63,726 nucleotides of DNA, taken from contig NZ_WJBG01000174.1 of assembly GCF_009709555.1 (NCBI RefSeq), positions 1 through 63,726 on the forward strand, given 5' to 3'. A model generated the notes under the pieces. It saw only the letters and a list, made by a program, of their open reading frames with translations. It ran no database searches and was not told where the DNA came from. This DNA is from Streptomyces blattellae. Lineage in GTDB: Bacteria > Actinomycetota > Actinomycetes > Streptomycetales > Streptomycetaceae. Numbering within the stretch: the stretch's first letter is position 1; the number at the start of each line of letters is the position of its first letter. Made by a program: the position numbers and the translations under genes. Below, piece by piece: positions 7,553 to 17,468 of the stretch.

Positions 7553-8542
7553 ATGCGCCGTACCGCCTCACCTCTCTCGCTGATCCTGCTCGGTCTCGGA
7601 ACCTTCCTGCTGGTGCTGGCGCCCATGCTGGCCTGGTACGTGGAGCCGCGTGCCGCGGTGAATCCGATCGACATCGACACCACGGCCGTCTACAAGGGCA
7701 CGGGTTCCGTCTTCGACCAGGAGCGGGTCGAGACCGTGCCGGACCAGACCATCACCATCACCCAGCGGGTGCGCGGCGACGTCGCCGAGAGCGAACGCAG
7801 CGGGAACGCCGCGGTCTGGGACGTGACGACCAGCGTCGACACGGACAAGTCACTGCCGGCGGCCGATCCGCATGACGCGCTGGACTTCACACCGCACCGC
7901 TGGGTCAGCGACCGGCGGACCAACCGGCCGGTGCACTGCTGCGGCGAGACGCCGTACATCGAGGGCGAGGCGTATCTGAAGTTCCCCTTCGACGTACAGA
8001 AACGCGACTACCAGTGGTGGGACAACACCGCGGGGCGGACGGTCACGCTGCAGTACCGGGGCGAGAAGAAGATCAAGGGGTACGAGGGATACCGGTTCAC
8101 CGGAACCGTGCCGGCCACGCGGACCGGAACGCGACAGGTGCCCGGCGCCCTCGTCGACCAGCCCGAGCGCTCCCAGGTGTTCGCCGAGGAGTGGTACTCC
8201 AACCACGGCATCGAGCTGGTCGTCGACCAGGCCACCGGCCGGGTGATCTACGCCCAGACCGGCCCGCGCAGCACGCTCCGCGCCCCCGGCGGCGACGAGG
8301 ACGCGGCCGTGCTCCTGGACAGCCGGAAGATCGCGTTCACCGACGAGACACAGGAGTTCGCGGTCGAGCGGGCCAAGGAGGAGAGCGGGCTGCTGCGCCT
8401 GGTGGGGCGGACCCTGCCGGCCGGGACGGGCGTGGCCGGATTCGCGCTCGCGGCGGTGGGCGGCGTTCTGGTGGTACGTGGGCGGAAACATCCGGAACCT
8501 TCCCAGGGATCCGAACAATCCACACCGACCCTCACGTTGTGA
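7553..8542 (+). CDS. DUF3068 (PorA-family) bitopic membrane protein
   Basis: 329 aa. One N-terminal membrane segment (LILLGLGTFLLVLAPMLAW) and one at the C-terminus (GVAGFALAAVGGVLVVRG) flank a large extracytoplasmic domain (VYKGTGSVFDQERVETVPD), the layout of DUF3068. The start is ATG 7553, with GGAG upstream and a recognisable promoter. Its neighbours on the same strand are envelope glycosyltransferases and an AftD homologue, so a role in envelope glycopolymer assembly is likely, though the biochemical function of DUF3068 is unknown. Confidence 0.85.
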   Translation: MRRTASPLSLILLGLGTFLLVLAPMLAWYVEPRAAVNPIDIDTTAVYKGTGSVFDQERVETVPDQTITITQRVRGDVAESERSGNAAVWDVTTSVDTDKSLPAADPHDALDFTPHRWVSDRRTNRPVHCCGETPYIEGEAYLKFPFDVQKRDYQWWDNTAGRTVTLQYRGEKKIKGYEGYRFTGTVPATRTGTRQVPGALVDQPERSQVFAEEWYSNHGIELVVDQATGRVIYAQTGPRSTLRAPGGDEDAAVLLDSRKIAFTDETQEFAVERAKEESGLLRLVGRTLPAGTGVAGFALAAVGGVLVVRGRKHPEPSQGSEQSTPTLTL

Positions 8543-8877
8543 TGTGCCGTCAGTTGCACAAAGCCCGGAAGTTGTCACGCCGGTGAGTAGCAGCTTCGAA
8601 CCGCTGGGCGAAAACTGTCCATCCCCACAACTGAACACAGTGCGCCCACACCCCGTTCACAGAAGAAGTCCAAGCGTTCACAGGCCGAATCCGCCCCATC
8701 CCCACACGCCCCACGCCCACACCCCAACAGGCCCACAGGCCTCACGCCCACACCCCAACAGGCCCACACCCCAACAGGTCCACAGGCCCCACGCCCACAC
8801 CCCCGCACGCCCCACTTCCGCCCCATGTGCCACTCCCCCACAGTGAGTTCCGCACCCTGAGACGAGTTGGAGCACCG
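8543..8877 (+). promoter_or_regulatory. 335-bp leader with C-rich imperfect repeats
   Basis: No gene is visible. From about 8690 to 8825 one strand is nearly pure C/A with G only in short motifs. The blocks CACGCCCACACCCCAACAGG and CCCACAGGCC recur two or three times. The GT4 gene's site (GGAG, 8869-8872) follows. The repeats could form a long untranslated leader or a slippage-prone spacer. Confidence 0.4.
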
Positions 8878-10032
8878 ATGCCCCAGCACGTGCCTTCCCG
8901 GCTGCGCGCCGCACCTCCCCGGGCGCCGCAGCACCCCCCGGCGCTCCCCCCACCTCCGCGCCGCATCGTCTTTCTCGCCCATCGGGACCTGGGCAACCCT
9001 GCCGCCGGCGGTTCCGAACTGCTCGTCGACCGGCTCGCCGACGGACTGACCCGGCTGGGCCACCAGGTGACCCTGCTGTGCGGCGGCCCGGCTTCCTTCC
9101 GTGACTACCGGGTCGTGTCGGCGGGCGGTGAGTACGGCCATTTCCTGCGCGCCCGTTCGGCCTTCGCCCGGCAGGTCGGCGACTGCGATCTGCTGGTCGA
9201 GGTGTGCAACGGCATGCCCTACTTCGCGCCCATGTGGCACCGCGGGCCCACGCTGTGCCTGGTCAACCACGTGCACACCGATCTCTGGAAGATGCGGTTC
9301 GGCGGCGGGCCACTGGCGCCGGCCGCCCGGATCGGGCGAAGACTCGAACACTGGGCGCTGACCGGTGCGCAGCACCGGAGCCTGATGGTCGCCGTCTCCC
9401 CGTCGACGGCCCACGCCCTGCGCGCGATCGGCGTCGAACGGGACCGGATCCGCGTCGTGCACAACGGGGTCGAGGAACCCGGCCCCCGCGCCGACCGCTC
9501 GCCCGAACCGCTGTTCGTGGCGGTCGGGCGGCTCGTCGAGTACAAGCGGATCGATCTGCTGCTGCGGCTGTGGGAGCGGGTGCGCCCGGTGACGGGCGGC
9601 CGGCTGGTGATCGTCGGCGACGGTCCCGAACGCGGACGGCTGGAGCAACTCGCCGGAGCGGGCGTGGAGTTCACCGGACATGTCAGCGAGGCCGAGAAAC
9701 ACCGGCTGCTGTGCGCGGCGTGGCTGCTGGTGCACCCCTCCGCGGTGGAGGGGTGGGGTCTGGTCGTCACGGAGGCCGCTGCCCGGCAGACGCCGGCGAT
9801 CGCCTTCGATGTGCCGGGGCTCCGTGACTCCGTCGAGGACGGGGAGACGGGGGTTCTCGCGCACGGGGAGTCCTCGTTCGCCGCGGCGTGGTGCACGCTT
9901 GCCCTCTCGGAGCATCGCCGGGAGCTGATGGGCAAGGCGGCGCGGGACCGGGCGGCGCGCTATCGCTGGGGGCGGACGGTTCGGCAGTTCCGGGCGGTGG
10001 CCTCTGATGCGGTGCGGAGTTGGACGCGGTGA
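8878..10032 (+). CDS. GT4-family glycosyltransferase
   Basis: 384 aa, a retaining GT-B enzyme that transfers a sugar from a nucleotide donor. The N-terminal acceptor domain opens with FLAHRDLGNPAAGGSELLVD. The C-terminal donor domain has VAVGRLVEYKRIDLLLRLWE and the GT4 signature EGWGLVVTEAAARQTPAIAF, whose Glu contacts the donor. The ATG at 8878 is preceded by TTGGAGCACCG. It is the first gene of a tight operon; its TGA overlaps the GTG of the methyltransferase (GTGA). Donor and acceptor cannot be read, but envelope glycan synthesis is suggested by the AftD-like gene two positions downstream. Confidence 0.87.
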   Translation: MPQHVPSRLRAAPPRAPQHPPALPPPPRRIVFLAHRDLGNPAAGGSELLVDRLADGLTRLGHQVTLLCGGPASFRDYRVVSAGGEYGHFLRARSAFARQVGDCDLLVEVCNGMPYFAPMWHRGPTLCLVNHVHTDLWKMRFGGGPLAPAARIGRRLEHWALTGAQHRSLMVAVSPSTAHALRAIGVERDRIRVVHNGVEEPGPRADRSPEPLFVAVGRLVEYKRIDLLLRLWERVRPVTGGRLVIVGDGPERGRLEQLAGAGVEFTGHVSEAEKHRLLCAAWLLVHPSAVEGWGLVVTEAAARQTPAIAFDVPGLRDSVEDGETGVLAHGESSFAAAWCTLALSEHRRELMGKAARDRAARYRWGRTVRQFRAVASDAVRSWTR

Positions 10033-10856
10033 CGCGGCTGCCGGTTCGTCGTGGCTGGTCGCGCCCACGCGGCGGAGCCGCACATGTCACAGCCCCGCGC
10101 CCCTTTCGGGGCGCCGCGGTCACCCGGCACTGGAAAGATCCCTCTCTTCGGCGGTCCCTCACCCTGTTCCGGGCGTTTCTGCGTGAGCAGGATGATCCCG
10201 AAGGCTGTTACTCGCTGCTCGCGCGGGATGCCGTCGACCAGGTCGAGGCCTACGACGGTCCCGTGGTCGGGCGTACCGTCGTGGACGTCGGCGGGGGCAG
10301 CGGGTACTTCACCGAGGAGTTCCGGCGGCGTGGTGCGCACGCGTTCCTCTTCGAGCCCGACGTGCGGGAGCTGGGCGAGAAGCCTGCCGACTCCGCCGTG
10401 GTCGCGGACGGCTATCTGCTGCCGTTGTACGACTCGGTCGCCGACGTCGCCTTCTCCTCCAATGTGCTGGAGCACGTGGCCGATCCGCAGACGTTCCTGA
10501 GTGAGCTGGTGCGGGTGACCCGGCCCGGTGGGCTGATCTATGTGTCGTTCACCAACTGGCTGTCCCCGTGGGGCGGTCATGAGTGGGCGCCCTGGCACTA
10601 CTTCGGCGCGGAGCGGGCGCGGGCCCGCTATCGGCGCCGTACGGGGAAGCCCGCCAAGCACACGCTCGGCGAGAACCTGTTCGCCGTGCACATTGGCCCG
10701 ACCCTGCGGCAGGTGCGTGCCCGGGACGACGTCACGGTCGTCTCGGCGCGTTCCCGCTACTGGCCGTTCCTCGCGGAGACCGTCGTCAAGGCGCCGGGCA
10801 TCCGTGAGGTGGCCACCTGGAATCTCCTCCTCATCCTCCGGCGGTGTCCTCCATGA
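10029..10856 (+). CDS. Class I SAM-dependent methyltransferase
   Basis: About 275 aa. The SAM motif VVDVGGGSGYF, an acidic strand end (FLFEPD), SSNVLEHVADP and the post-motif RVTRPGGLIYVSF are all present. The GTG at 10029 overlaps the preceding stop, and its own TGA overlaps the ATG of the AftD homologue. Oddly, the first 30 codons are made of a sequence resembling a dispersed Streptomyces intergenic repeat, with a GCGCCCC/GGGGCGC hairpin at 10097-10114. No alternative start exists between this repeat and the conserved domain, so the repeat seems to have been adopted as coding sequence. Confidence 0.85.
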   Translation: MTRLPVRRGWSRPRGGAAHVTAPRPFRGAAVTRHWKDPSLRRSLTLFRAFLREQDDPEGCYSLLARDAVDQVEAYDGPVVGRTVVDVGGGSGYFTEEFRRRGAHAFLFEPDVRELGEKPADSAVVADGYLLPLYDSVADVAFSSNVLEHVADPQTFLSELVRVTRPGGLIYVSFTNWLSPWGGHEWAPWHYFGAERARARYRRRTGKPAKHTLGENLFAVHIGPTLRQVRARDDVTVVSARSRYWPFLAETVVKAPGIREVATWNLLLILRRCPP

Positions 10857-13800
10857 CGACCACGGTCCAGGCTCCCCCTCCGGCAGCCGTCCCCACCACC
10901 ACGACCGCGTCGGGCCCGCCGCACGGCCCGCGGTCACGGCGCTGGCTGCTGGGGTTCTGGGCTGTGGTCTTCATGCTGCTGCTCGCGGTGCAGCCGGGGC
11001 GGCAGACCTTCGACACGAAGCTGGGCGTGACCGTCGATCCCGGTCAGTTCCTCTCCGATCTGGGCCAGTTGTGGCACGACCGGGGCTCCTTCGGCGGGCT
11101 CTCGGACCAGTACGCCGGCTACCTGTGGCCGATGCTGCCGTACTACTGGCTGTGCGATCTGGTGCGGTTGCCGGTCTGGCTGGCGGAACGGCTGTGGCTG
11201 TCGCTGATCGTGTCCGTCGCCTTCTGGGGCGCGCTGCGGCTGGCCGAGCGGCTGGGGTTCGGCAGCCGGGGGTCACGGCTGCTCGCGGCGGTGGCGTATG
11301 CGCTGTGGCCGACCTTCACGATCGTCGTCGGGTCGACCTCGGCGGCGGCGCTGCCCGGCGCCTTCCTGCCCTGGGTGCTGTTGCCGCTGACGGACGAGCG
11401 GCACACCGCCCGGGTCGCCGCCCTCCGCTCCGCGCTGGTCGTGCCGTTCATGGGCGGGGTCAACGCGGCGGCGACGCTGGCATCGCTGCTGCCGGTCGGG
11501 CTGTACCTGCTGTCCCGGCCGCCCGGGCCACGGCAGCGCAAGCTCATCTCCTGGTGGGTGCCCGGGGTGCTCCTGGCGACCGCCTGGTGGTGGATCCCGC
11601 TGCTGCTGCTCGGTATCTACGGCGAGAACTTCCTTCCGTACGTGGAGACTTCGCAGACCACCACGGACACCATGGCGGCGACGGAGGCCCTGCGCGGCGC
11701 CGGGAACTGGGTCGCCTACCTGCACTTCGGTGAGGCCTGGCTGCCGGCCGGCTGGACCGTCGCGGCCTCGGTCGTCGTGATCCTCTGCTCGACGCTGGCC
11801 GCCGGCCTTGGCCTCGCGGGGCTGGCCCGGCGTGACCTGCCGGAACGGCGCTGGCTGGTGCTGACCGTGCTGACGGTGGCGCTGATCGTGCTCGCCGGGT
11901 ACGGCGGGGCGTTCGGGGCGCCCTTCCACGGGGTGGTGCAGGACTGGCTGGACGGCCCTCTGGCTCCCTTCCGCAACATCTACAAGTTCCTGCCGGGCCT
12001 CGCCCTCGCGCTCGTCCTGGGCCTGGCCCATCTGGTGGGCGTGGCCGCCGAGCCGCGCGGCGCCCGCCCCGTCCGGGGCCGTCGCCTCGCGCCGCTGATC
12101 GCGGCGGTGCTGGTACTGCCGGGGCTGATGTGGCCGTATCTGAACGGGTCGATCCTGAACCCGGGTTCCTTCCGGGAGATCCCCAGGTACTGGACGGCGA
12201 CGGCGGACTGGCTGGAGGAGTATTCGCCGGACTCCCGGGCCCTGGTGGTCCCGGCGACCGCGCACGGCATCTACACGTGGGGCTCGACGATCGACCAGCC
12301 GCTGGACGTGGTGGCCGAGTCGCCCTGGGCACAACGGGACTACGTGCCCATGGGCGCCCCCGGCAACCGGCGCGCGATGGACGCCGTGGAGCAGGCGCTG
12401 ATGTCGGGTGGTGAAGTGCCGGGCCTCGCGGACTACTTGAGCCGGTCCGGAATCCATTACGTCGTCGTCCGCAACGACCTCGACCCCGACCAGATCGGCT
12501 ACGTACCGACCACGACGGTCAAGCGCTCCCTGGAACAGTCCGGGTACGAGCGGGTGCAGGGCCTCGGTCCGGTCATGACGGGCGGCCGGATCGCCGAGGG
12601 CACCCCGCTGGAGATCGAGGGCATCTATCCGAGGGAGCGGGCGGTGGAGATCTACCAGCCGCCGGGGAACGCGGGCGTGCCGCGTCCCGGGCAGGCCTCT
12701 CTGCTGCCGGTGGCCGACACGGCCGTGGTCTCCGGCGGGCCGGAGGCGCTGCTGCCGCTGGCGACCGACCTCCGGGGCCGGGCGACGGTGCTGACGGGAG
12801 ACAACCACCCCGGCCTCGGCACCCCGCCCGTGCAGGTGACCGGCGACGGACTGCGCCGCGCGGACACACGGTTCGGGCTGGTCAACGCCAACACCTCCTA
12901 CACGTACACCCGCGACGAACGCAACGCGCCGGACGCCGCCCAGGACGCGGGCGAGAAACCCCACCAGATCCTGCCGACCGAGGGCGTCGACCACCAGACG
13001 GTCGCCGAACTGCGGGGCGCCCGCTCGGTCACCGCCTCCAGTTACGGCAACTGGCTGTTTCACCTGCCGCAGTACGACCCGGTGAACGCCTTCGACGGCA
13101 ACCCGGACACCGCCTGGGCGGAGGGCTCGGAGGGCTCGGCGGACGGGCAGTGGCTGCGGATCGGGTTCCGTGAGGCGTACGACATGCCGTCGTCGTTCCG
13201 GGTTTCGCCGTTGCCGCAGGAGAGCGTGCGGTCGGCGGCGACGCGGGTGCGGGTGGAGACGGAGCAGGGGGCGCGGACCAGCTTCCTGCGCCCGGACGGC
13301 ACGGCGCAGCGCATCAAGGCGCCCGCGGGTGAGACGAGTTGGATGCGGCTGACGATCGTCGACTCGGTGGCGCGGCACACGGGTCTGACGGGCGCGGGCT
13401 TCTCCGAGATCTCCCTGCCGGACGTGCAGGTCACGCGCATGCTGCGGCTGCCGACGGACGCGCCGGATGCCGATGCCGCCACGGAGATCGTCTCGCTGCG
13501 GCGCACGGCCGACCCCACCGGCCTCTCCGCGACCGGCACGGAGGCGGGCCTGCACCGGCGCTTCTCCACGGGCACGGCAGGGACGTACGAGGTGACGGCG
13601 AGCGCGGTGCCGGTGCCGGGCACGGAACTCGACCGGCTGCTGTACGAGGTCGCCCCCGACCAGCAGAACCGCATCGTCGCCACCGCCGACTCCACGGCAC
13701 GGCTCGGCGCGGGCCTGGCGGCGCGCAACCTCACCGACGGCGACCTGACCACGGCCTGGATCGCGGGCGACCGCCCCACCATCCACCTCCGCTGGGACGG

Positions 13801-15223
13801 CGAACAGCCCGTCGGCGAACTGGTCCTGGCCCCCGCGGGCGGCCTGTCCACCCGCCCCACCGAGGTGCAGATCAGCTCCCCGGACGGCGCGACCCTCGCC
13901 GGAGTCGACGAGAACGGCTGGGTCCGCTTCCCGCCGATGACCACGGACCGCCTCGACATCACGGTCACGAAGACGGCCCCGCTGACCCTCTACAACCCGG
14001 TCGTCGACGAGGACCTGCACCTGCCGGTGGGCCTGACGGAGGCGTACGTCCCGGCCCTCGACAGCTACCGCACCCGGCAGCCGGCGGCCACCCGGTCCTT
14101 CTCGCTGCCGTGCGGGCAGGGGCCGGTGACGGCGGTCGACGGGGAGCTGTACGAGACGAGTGTGCGGGGGACGGTGCGGGACCTGACGGAGCGGCGGCCG
14201 GTGGAGGTGACGCTCTGTCAGGAAGGCCGTGCCAACGCGGAGTTGCGACTGCCGTCCGGTCCGCACCGGGTCGAGGGCGGGGACGCCGGGCCGCTGGCGC
14301 TCACCGAGGTGACGCTGACGCGCGGCACGCTCGCGGAGCCCGCGTCCGCGGACCGCGACCTCCGGATACGTGACTGGCTGGGCGACCAGCGCCAGGTGAC
14401 GGTCGGGTCGGGCGCGGCCACGTACCTGACGACGTACGAGAACTACAACGACGGCTGGAAAGCCACCCTCAACGGTGAGGAACTCTCTCCGGTCCGCCTC
14501 GACGGCTGGCAGCAGGGCTGGCGGATCCCGGCCGGGGCGGGCGGCACGGTCGAGCTGTCGTACGAACCCGCGACGACGTACGACGCCGCGCTGATCGGGA
14601 GCGGGGTCGCGGTGGCGGCCCTGGTGGGCCTGGTGTGGTGGCGCCGGCGCGACCCGAACCCCGACGACCCGCAGCCGGTGCCCCCGCCGCCCGGGCTGTG
14701 GCTCGGCACGGTGGCGCTGACGCTGGTGGGCGCGGTGATCGCCGGGTGGTTCGCCCTGCTGGTGCCCGCGCTGGCGCTGCTGGCTCACCGGCGGCACGCG
14801 CTGCTGGTACCGGTCGCGTTCGTCGCGCTCGCGGGGGCTGGGATCGCGGCGGCCACGGGGGGCGGGGAGCCGGTGGGCGCGGAGGAGGGAGCCTTCGGTC
14901 CGGTTGCTCAACTCCTCGCGCTGATCGGGCTGTTCGCCGCGTTGGTGAGCGTACGGGAACGGGACCCGGCGGCGGCGCCGTCGATCCCGGGGCCACCCGC
15001 CGCGGAGGCACCGACGCGGCGGTTGCCGCGACGGCAGCGGGGAGCGAGCCCGCTCGGCGCCGATCCCTCGCCGCCTGCCCGCCCGGATGCCCGTCCGGAC
15101 TCCGGCCCGACCGTCTCGGCGCGGGGCCCCGGCGGCTTCTCGTTCCGCAAGCCGAAGCTCAGGCTCAGGGCGACACCGCGGGACGACCTGAGCCAGGACG
15201 ACCTGAGGGGGGAGCGCGCATGA
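10853..15223 (+). CDS. AftD-like alpha-(1->3)-arabinofuranosyltransferase family protein (DUF3367, GT-C)
   Basis: About 1456 aa, one of the largest proteins here. The N-terminal half is polytopic (LLGFWAVVFMLLLAVQPGRQ and eleven or so further segments). It has an early loop acid (GVTVDPGQFL) of the GT-C type. The large periplasmic C-terminal half has two discoidin-like carbohydrate modules (NAFDGNPDTAWAEGSEG; NLTDGDLTTAWIAGDRP) and a closing set of membrane segments. In mycobacteria AftD adds arabinofuranose to arabinogalactan and lipoarabinomannan from a polyprenyl donor. Streptomyces lack those polymers, so the acceptor here is unknown. ATGA overlaps occur at both ends; a GTG three codons upstream is an alternative start. 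Confidence 0.88.
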   Translation: MTTTVQAPPPAAVPTTTTASGPPHGPRSRRWLLGFWAVVFMLLLAVQPGRQTFDTKLGVTVDPGQFLSDLGQLWHDRGSFGGLSDQYAGYLWPMLPYYWLCDLVRLPVWLAERLWLSLIVSVAFWGALRLAERLGFGSRGSRLLAAVAYALWPTFTIVVGSTSAAALPGAFLPWVLLPLTDERHTARVAALRSALVVPFMGGVNAAATLASLLPVGLYLLSRPPGPRQRKLISWWVPGVLLATAWWWIPLLLLGIYGENFLPYVETSQTTTDTMAATEALRGAGNWVAYLHFGEAWLPAGWTVAASVVVILCSTLAAGLGLAGLARRDLPERRWLVLTVLTVALIVLAGYGGAFGAPFHGVVQDWLDGPLAPFRNIYKFLPGLALALVLGLAHLVGVAAEPRGARPVRGRRLAPLIAAVLVLPGLMWPYLNGSILNPGSFREIPRYWTATADWLEEYSPDSRALVVPATAHGIYTWGSTIDQPLDVVAESPWAQRDYVPMGAPGNRRAMDAVEQALMSGGEVPGLADYLSRSGIHYVVVRNDLDPDQIGYVPTTTVKRSLEQSGYERVQGLGPVMTGGRIAEGTPLEIEGIYPRERAVEIYQPPGNAGVPRPGQASLLPVADTAVVSGGPEALLPLATDLRGRATVLTGDNHPGLGTPPVQVTGDGLRRADTRFGLVNANTSYTYTRDERNAPDAAQDAGEKPHQILPTEGVDHQTVAELRGARSVTASSYGNWLFHLPQYDPVNAFDGNPDTAWAEGSEGSADGQWLRIGFREAYDMPSSFRVSPLPQESVRSAATRVRVETEQGARTSFLRPDGTAQRIKAPAGETSWMRLTIVDSVARHTGLTGAGFSEISLPDVQVTRMLRLPTDAPDADAATEIVSLRRTADPTGLSATGTEAGLHRRFSTGTAGTYEVTASAVPVPGTELDRLLYEVAPDQQNRIVATADSTARLGAGLAARNLTDGDLTTAWIAGDRPTIHLRWDGEQPVGELVLAPAGGLSTRPTEVQISSPDGATLAGVDENGWVRFPPMTTDRLDITVTKTAPLTLYNPVVDEDLHLPVGLTEAYVPALDSYRTRQPAATRSFSLPCGQGPVTAVDGELYETSVRGTVRDLTERRPVEVTLCQEGRANAELRLPSGPHRVEGGDAGPLALTEVTLTRGTLAEPASADRDLRIRDWLGDQRQVTVGSGAATYLTTYENYNDGWKATLNGEELSPVRLDGWQQGWRIPAGAGGTVELSYEPATTYDAALIGSGVAVAALVGLVWWRRRDPNPDDPQPVPPPPGLWLGTVALTLVGAVIAGWFALLVPALALLAHRRHALLVPVAFVALAGAGIAAATGGGEPVGAEEGAFGPVAQLLALIGLFAALVSVRERDPAAAPSIPGPPAAEAPTRRLPRRQRGASPLGADPSPPARPDARPDSGPTVSARGPGGFSFRKPKLRLRATPRDDLSQDDLRGERA

Positions 15224-16713
15224 CTACGCTGGAGCACCGCGCCGAAGGCCCCGTACGGCCTCCCCAGCGGGTCCCGTTCCCGGTGGTGGACGAGATAGCC
15301 CGCCACTGCCTCCAGGAGGAGGAACCGGAGACGGTCCACATCGAGGTCCACCTCCCGGGCCGCATCGACCCGGACCGCCTCCGCTCGGCCTTCCACGAGG
15401 CCCTGCACCGCCACCCTCGCATCCTCATGCGGGAGGCGGCGGGACGGTGGTACCGGCGGCGGTACGAGTGGGAGCTGACGGCGGATCCGGATGTGGAGGT
15501 CGTGACCTTCCTTCCGCCCAGCCGCGACGCACTCCGGGACGCGCGGACCCGCGCGCTGGTGGAGGCCCCGCCCCTGACGGCTTCACCGCCGATACGGCTG
15601 GAGGTGGTGGAGGGGGCGGGACCGGCGGAGGGGAGCGAGGCGAGCGATGTGGTGGGCGAACCCGCCGCCGCTGCGGGCAGTCGTGCCGCTGGGGCGGCAC
15701 GGGTGGGCGATGGGGGTCCCCCCGCTCAAGCGAAGCCGAGAGCGGGGGAGGCACCCGGCCAGCGCCGGGAAGCGGACCGACCCCCCGGCAGCAACGCCAG
15801 TCACAGCAAAGGCACCGTCCTCTTCCTCACCATCAACCACACCGCCCTGGACGGCCCCGCCTGCCTCCGCGTCCTCGCCACCGCCGCGGAACTGTACGGC
15901 GGCCAGGACAACTCCCCCACAGCCCCGCCCACCCGCGTGACGGAAACCCCGCCCCAGCCCGACCAGACCCCCTCCCCCTCCCCCTCCAACTGGTCACCCC
16001 CCGCCCGAGTGGCCCCCGGCGCCCCCGAACCCTCCCCCGGCAACGGCATGCTCGTCACCGAACTCCCCCTCCCCCACCGCCTCAAAGGCTCCCCCTACAC
16101 CGTGAACGACCAGCTCATGGTCACCACGGCGCTGATGATCACCCACTGGAACAGGGAACACGGTGAACGCCCCCGCCCCCTCCGCATCACGATGCCCGTG
16201 GACGACCGCCCCAGAGACACGACGATGCCGATAGGCAACGGCACCCGCCTGGTCGAAGTCCCCTTCACCCCGGACGAGTTGAATCCGCCGGACATGCCCG
16301 CACTGCTCCGCCGCACGGCGGCGAGAACCCGCGCCCTCAGGTCCCTCCCCCGCCCCCAGCTCGGCCACGGAGCCACCCTCCTCACCGCACCCGTCACCCC
16401 CGTGCCCTGGCGAGCCGCGCTCACCAGAACCCTCCGCCGGGCAGCCTCCCCCTGGACCTCGACCACACTGCTGAGCAACATCGGCCGCATCCCGTACCCC
16501 CTGGACTTCGGCGAGGAGGCGGGCCGCACGCACGCGGTCTGGTTCTCGGCGCCCGCGAGAATGCCCCGCGGCCTCACCGTCACCACCGCCTCCACCGCCG
16601 GTCGTCTGCACCTGGCCCTGCGCTGGTCCCGCGCCCTGCTCAGCCACGGCGACGGCGCGCACCTGCGTGACCTCTTCGAGCACTATCTGCACACCACGGA
16701 GGTGGCCCCATGA
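15220..16713 (+). CDS. Condensation/acyltransferase-fold protein
   Basis: 497 aa. The fold of NRPS condensation and Pap/WS acyltransferases is indicated by RLRSAFHEALHRHPRILMRE near the N-terminus, the active-site region TINHTALDGPACL (N-H-x3-D-G, so the second His and the Asp are kept) and a C-terminal SNIGRIPYPLDFG block. Such enzymes join an acyl group to a hydroxyl or amine. In this operon a lipid or acyl decoration of a glycan is plausible. Between residues about 125 and 200 there is an in-frame low-complexity insert built on a dispersed Streptomyces repeat (15695-15755). The ATG overlaps the previous TGA and the stop overlaps the next ATG. Confidence 0.78.
   Translation: MTTLEHRAEGPVRPPQRVPFPVVDEIARHCLQEEEPETVHIEVHLPGRIDPDRLRSAFHEALHRHPRILMREAAGRWYRRRYEWELTADPDVEVVTFLPPSRDALRDARTRALVEAPPLTASPPIRLEVVEGAGPAEGSEASDVVGEPAAAAGSRAAGAARVGDGGPPAQAKPRAGEAPGQRREADRPPGSNASHSKGTVLFLTINHTALDGPACLRVLATAAELYGGQDNSPTAPPTRVTETPPQPDQTPSPSPSNWSPPARVAPGAPEPSPGNGMLVTELPLPHRLKGSPYTVNDQLMVTTALMITHWNREHGERPRPLRITMPVDDRPRDTTMPIGNGTRLVEVPFTPDELNPPDMPALLRRTAARTRALRSLPRPQLGHGATLLTAPVTPVPWRAALTRTLRRAASPWTSTTLLSNIGRIPYPLDFGEEAGRTHAVWFSAPARMPRGLTVTTASTAGRLHLALRWSRALLSHGDGAHLRDLFEHYLHTTEVAP
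15695..15755. repeat. Dispersed Streptomyces repeat inserted in frame in a coding sequence
   Basis: The stretch from GGCACGGGTGGGCGATGGGG through CTCAAGCGAAGCCGAGAGCG to GGGGAGGCACCC resembles a palindromic repeat often seen between Streptomyces genes. Here it sits inside the acyltransferase-like gene and is read through as Gly/Pro/Ala/Arg-rich linker between conserved parts of the protein. Confidence 0.6.
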
Positions 16714-17465
16714 CGTCCACGACCACCACCCCACCCCGCACGGAACTCCGCACGGAACTCCGCGACTTCTACGAGAACCCGGCGGTCCCCGTCGCCTCCG
16801 GCAGCCCCCGCACGCTCCGTCAGGCCCGCCTCCTGGCCGCCGCTCTCGGCCCGTCGACCGGCCCGGCCGGACGTACCCGCACGATCCTCGACATCGGCTG
16901 CGGCGACGGCACGGCGGCAGCCACCGCCGCACCTCTCCTCCCCGGCCACCGCGTCATCGGCGTCGACTGGTCCCAGGACGCCCTGAACCGCGCCCGCACC
17001 AGAATCCCGTACACCCTCCGCGCCGAACTCGACTCGCTCCCCTTCACAGCCGGTTCCGCGGACGCCGTGCTGTTCAGCGAGGTGATCGAGCACCTCGTCG
17101 ACCCGGACACCGCCCTGGACGAGATACGCCGGGTGCTCCGGCCGGGCGGCCATCTGATGCTGTCCACCCCGAACCTGGCCGCCTGGTACAACCGCGGCCT
17201 GCTGCTCGCGGGCGTCCAGCCGGTCTTCTCGGAGGTCAGCCTGCGCGCGATCCACGGCCGGCCGGGACGGGAGGTCGTAGGACATCTGCGGCTCTACACG
17301 GCCCGCGCCCTGCGCGAGTACGTCAGCGCGGCAGGCTTCGACGTCGTACGGCTCAAAGGGGCCCCCTTCCACGGCGTACCGCGTCCCCTGCGCCCGCTCG
17401 ACCGGCTCGCCTGCTCCAGAGCACCGCTCGCCTCGATCCTGCTGCTGCACGCGCGAAGGACGTAG
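16710..17465 (+). CDS. Class I SAM-dependent methyltransferase
   Basis: 251 aa. Motif I is ILDIGCGDGTAAATA, motif II VIGVDWSQDALNRAR, and the later motifs are FSEVIEHLVDPD and RRVLRPGGHLMLSTPN, all intact. Start ATG overlaps the TGA of the acyltransferase-like gene. It is unrelated at close range to the methyltransferase at 10029, so the pathway probably methylates two different positions. The substrate is unknown. Confidence 0.85.
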   Translation: MTSTTTTPPRTELRTELRDFYENPAVPVASGSPRTLRQARLLAAALGPSTGPAGRTRTILDIGCGDGTAAATAAPLLPGHRVIGVDWSQDALNRARTRIPYTLRAELDSLPFTAGSADAVLFSEVIEHLVDPDTALDEIRRVLRPGGHLMLSTPNLAAWYNRGLLLAGVQPVFSEVSLRAIHGRPGREVVGHLRLYTARALREYVSAAGFDVVRLKGAPFHGVPRPLRPLDRLACSRAPLASILLLHARRT

Positions 17466-17468
17466 CCG

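Noticed and set aside
10020..10028. TTG start for the methyltransferase
   Set aside because: The GTG at 10029 forms the GTGA overlap seen throughout this operon, so it is the better start.
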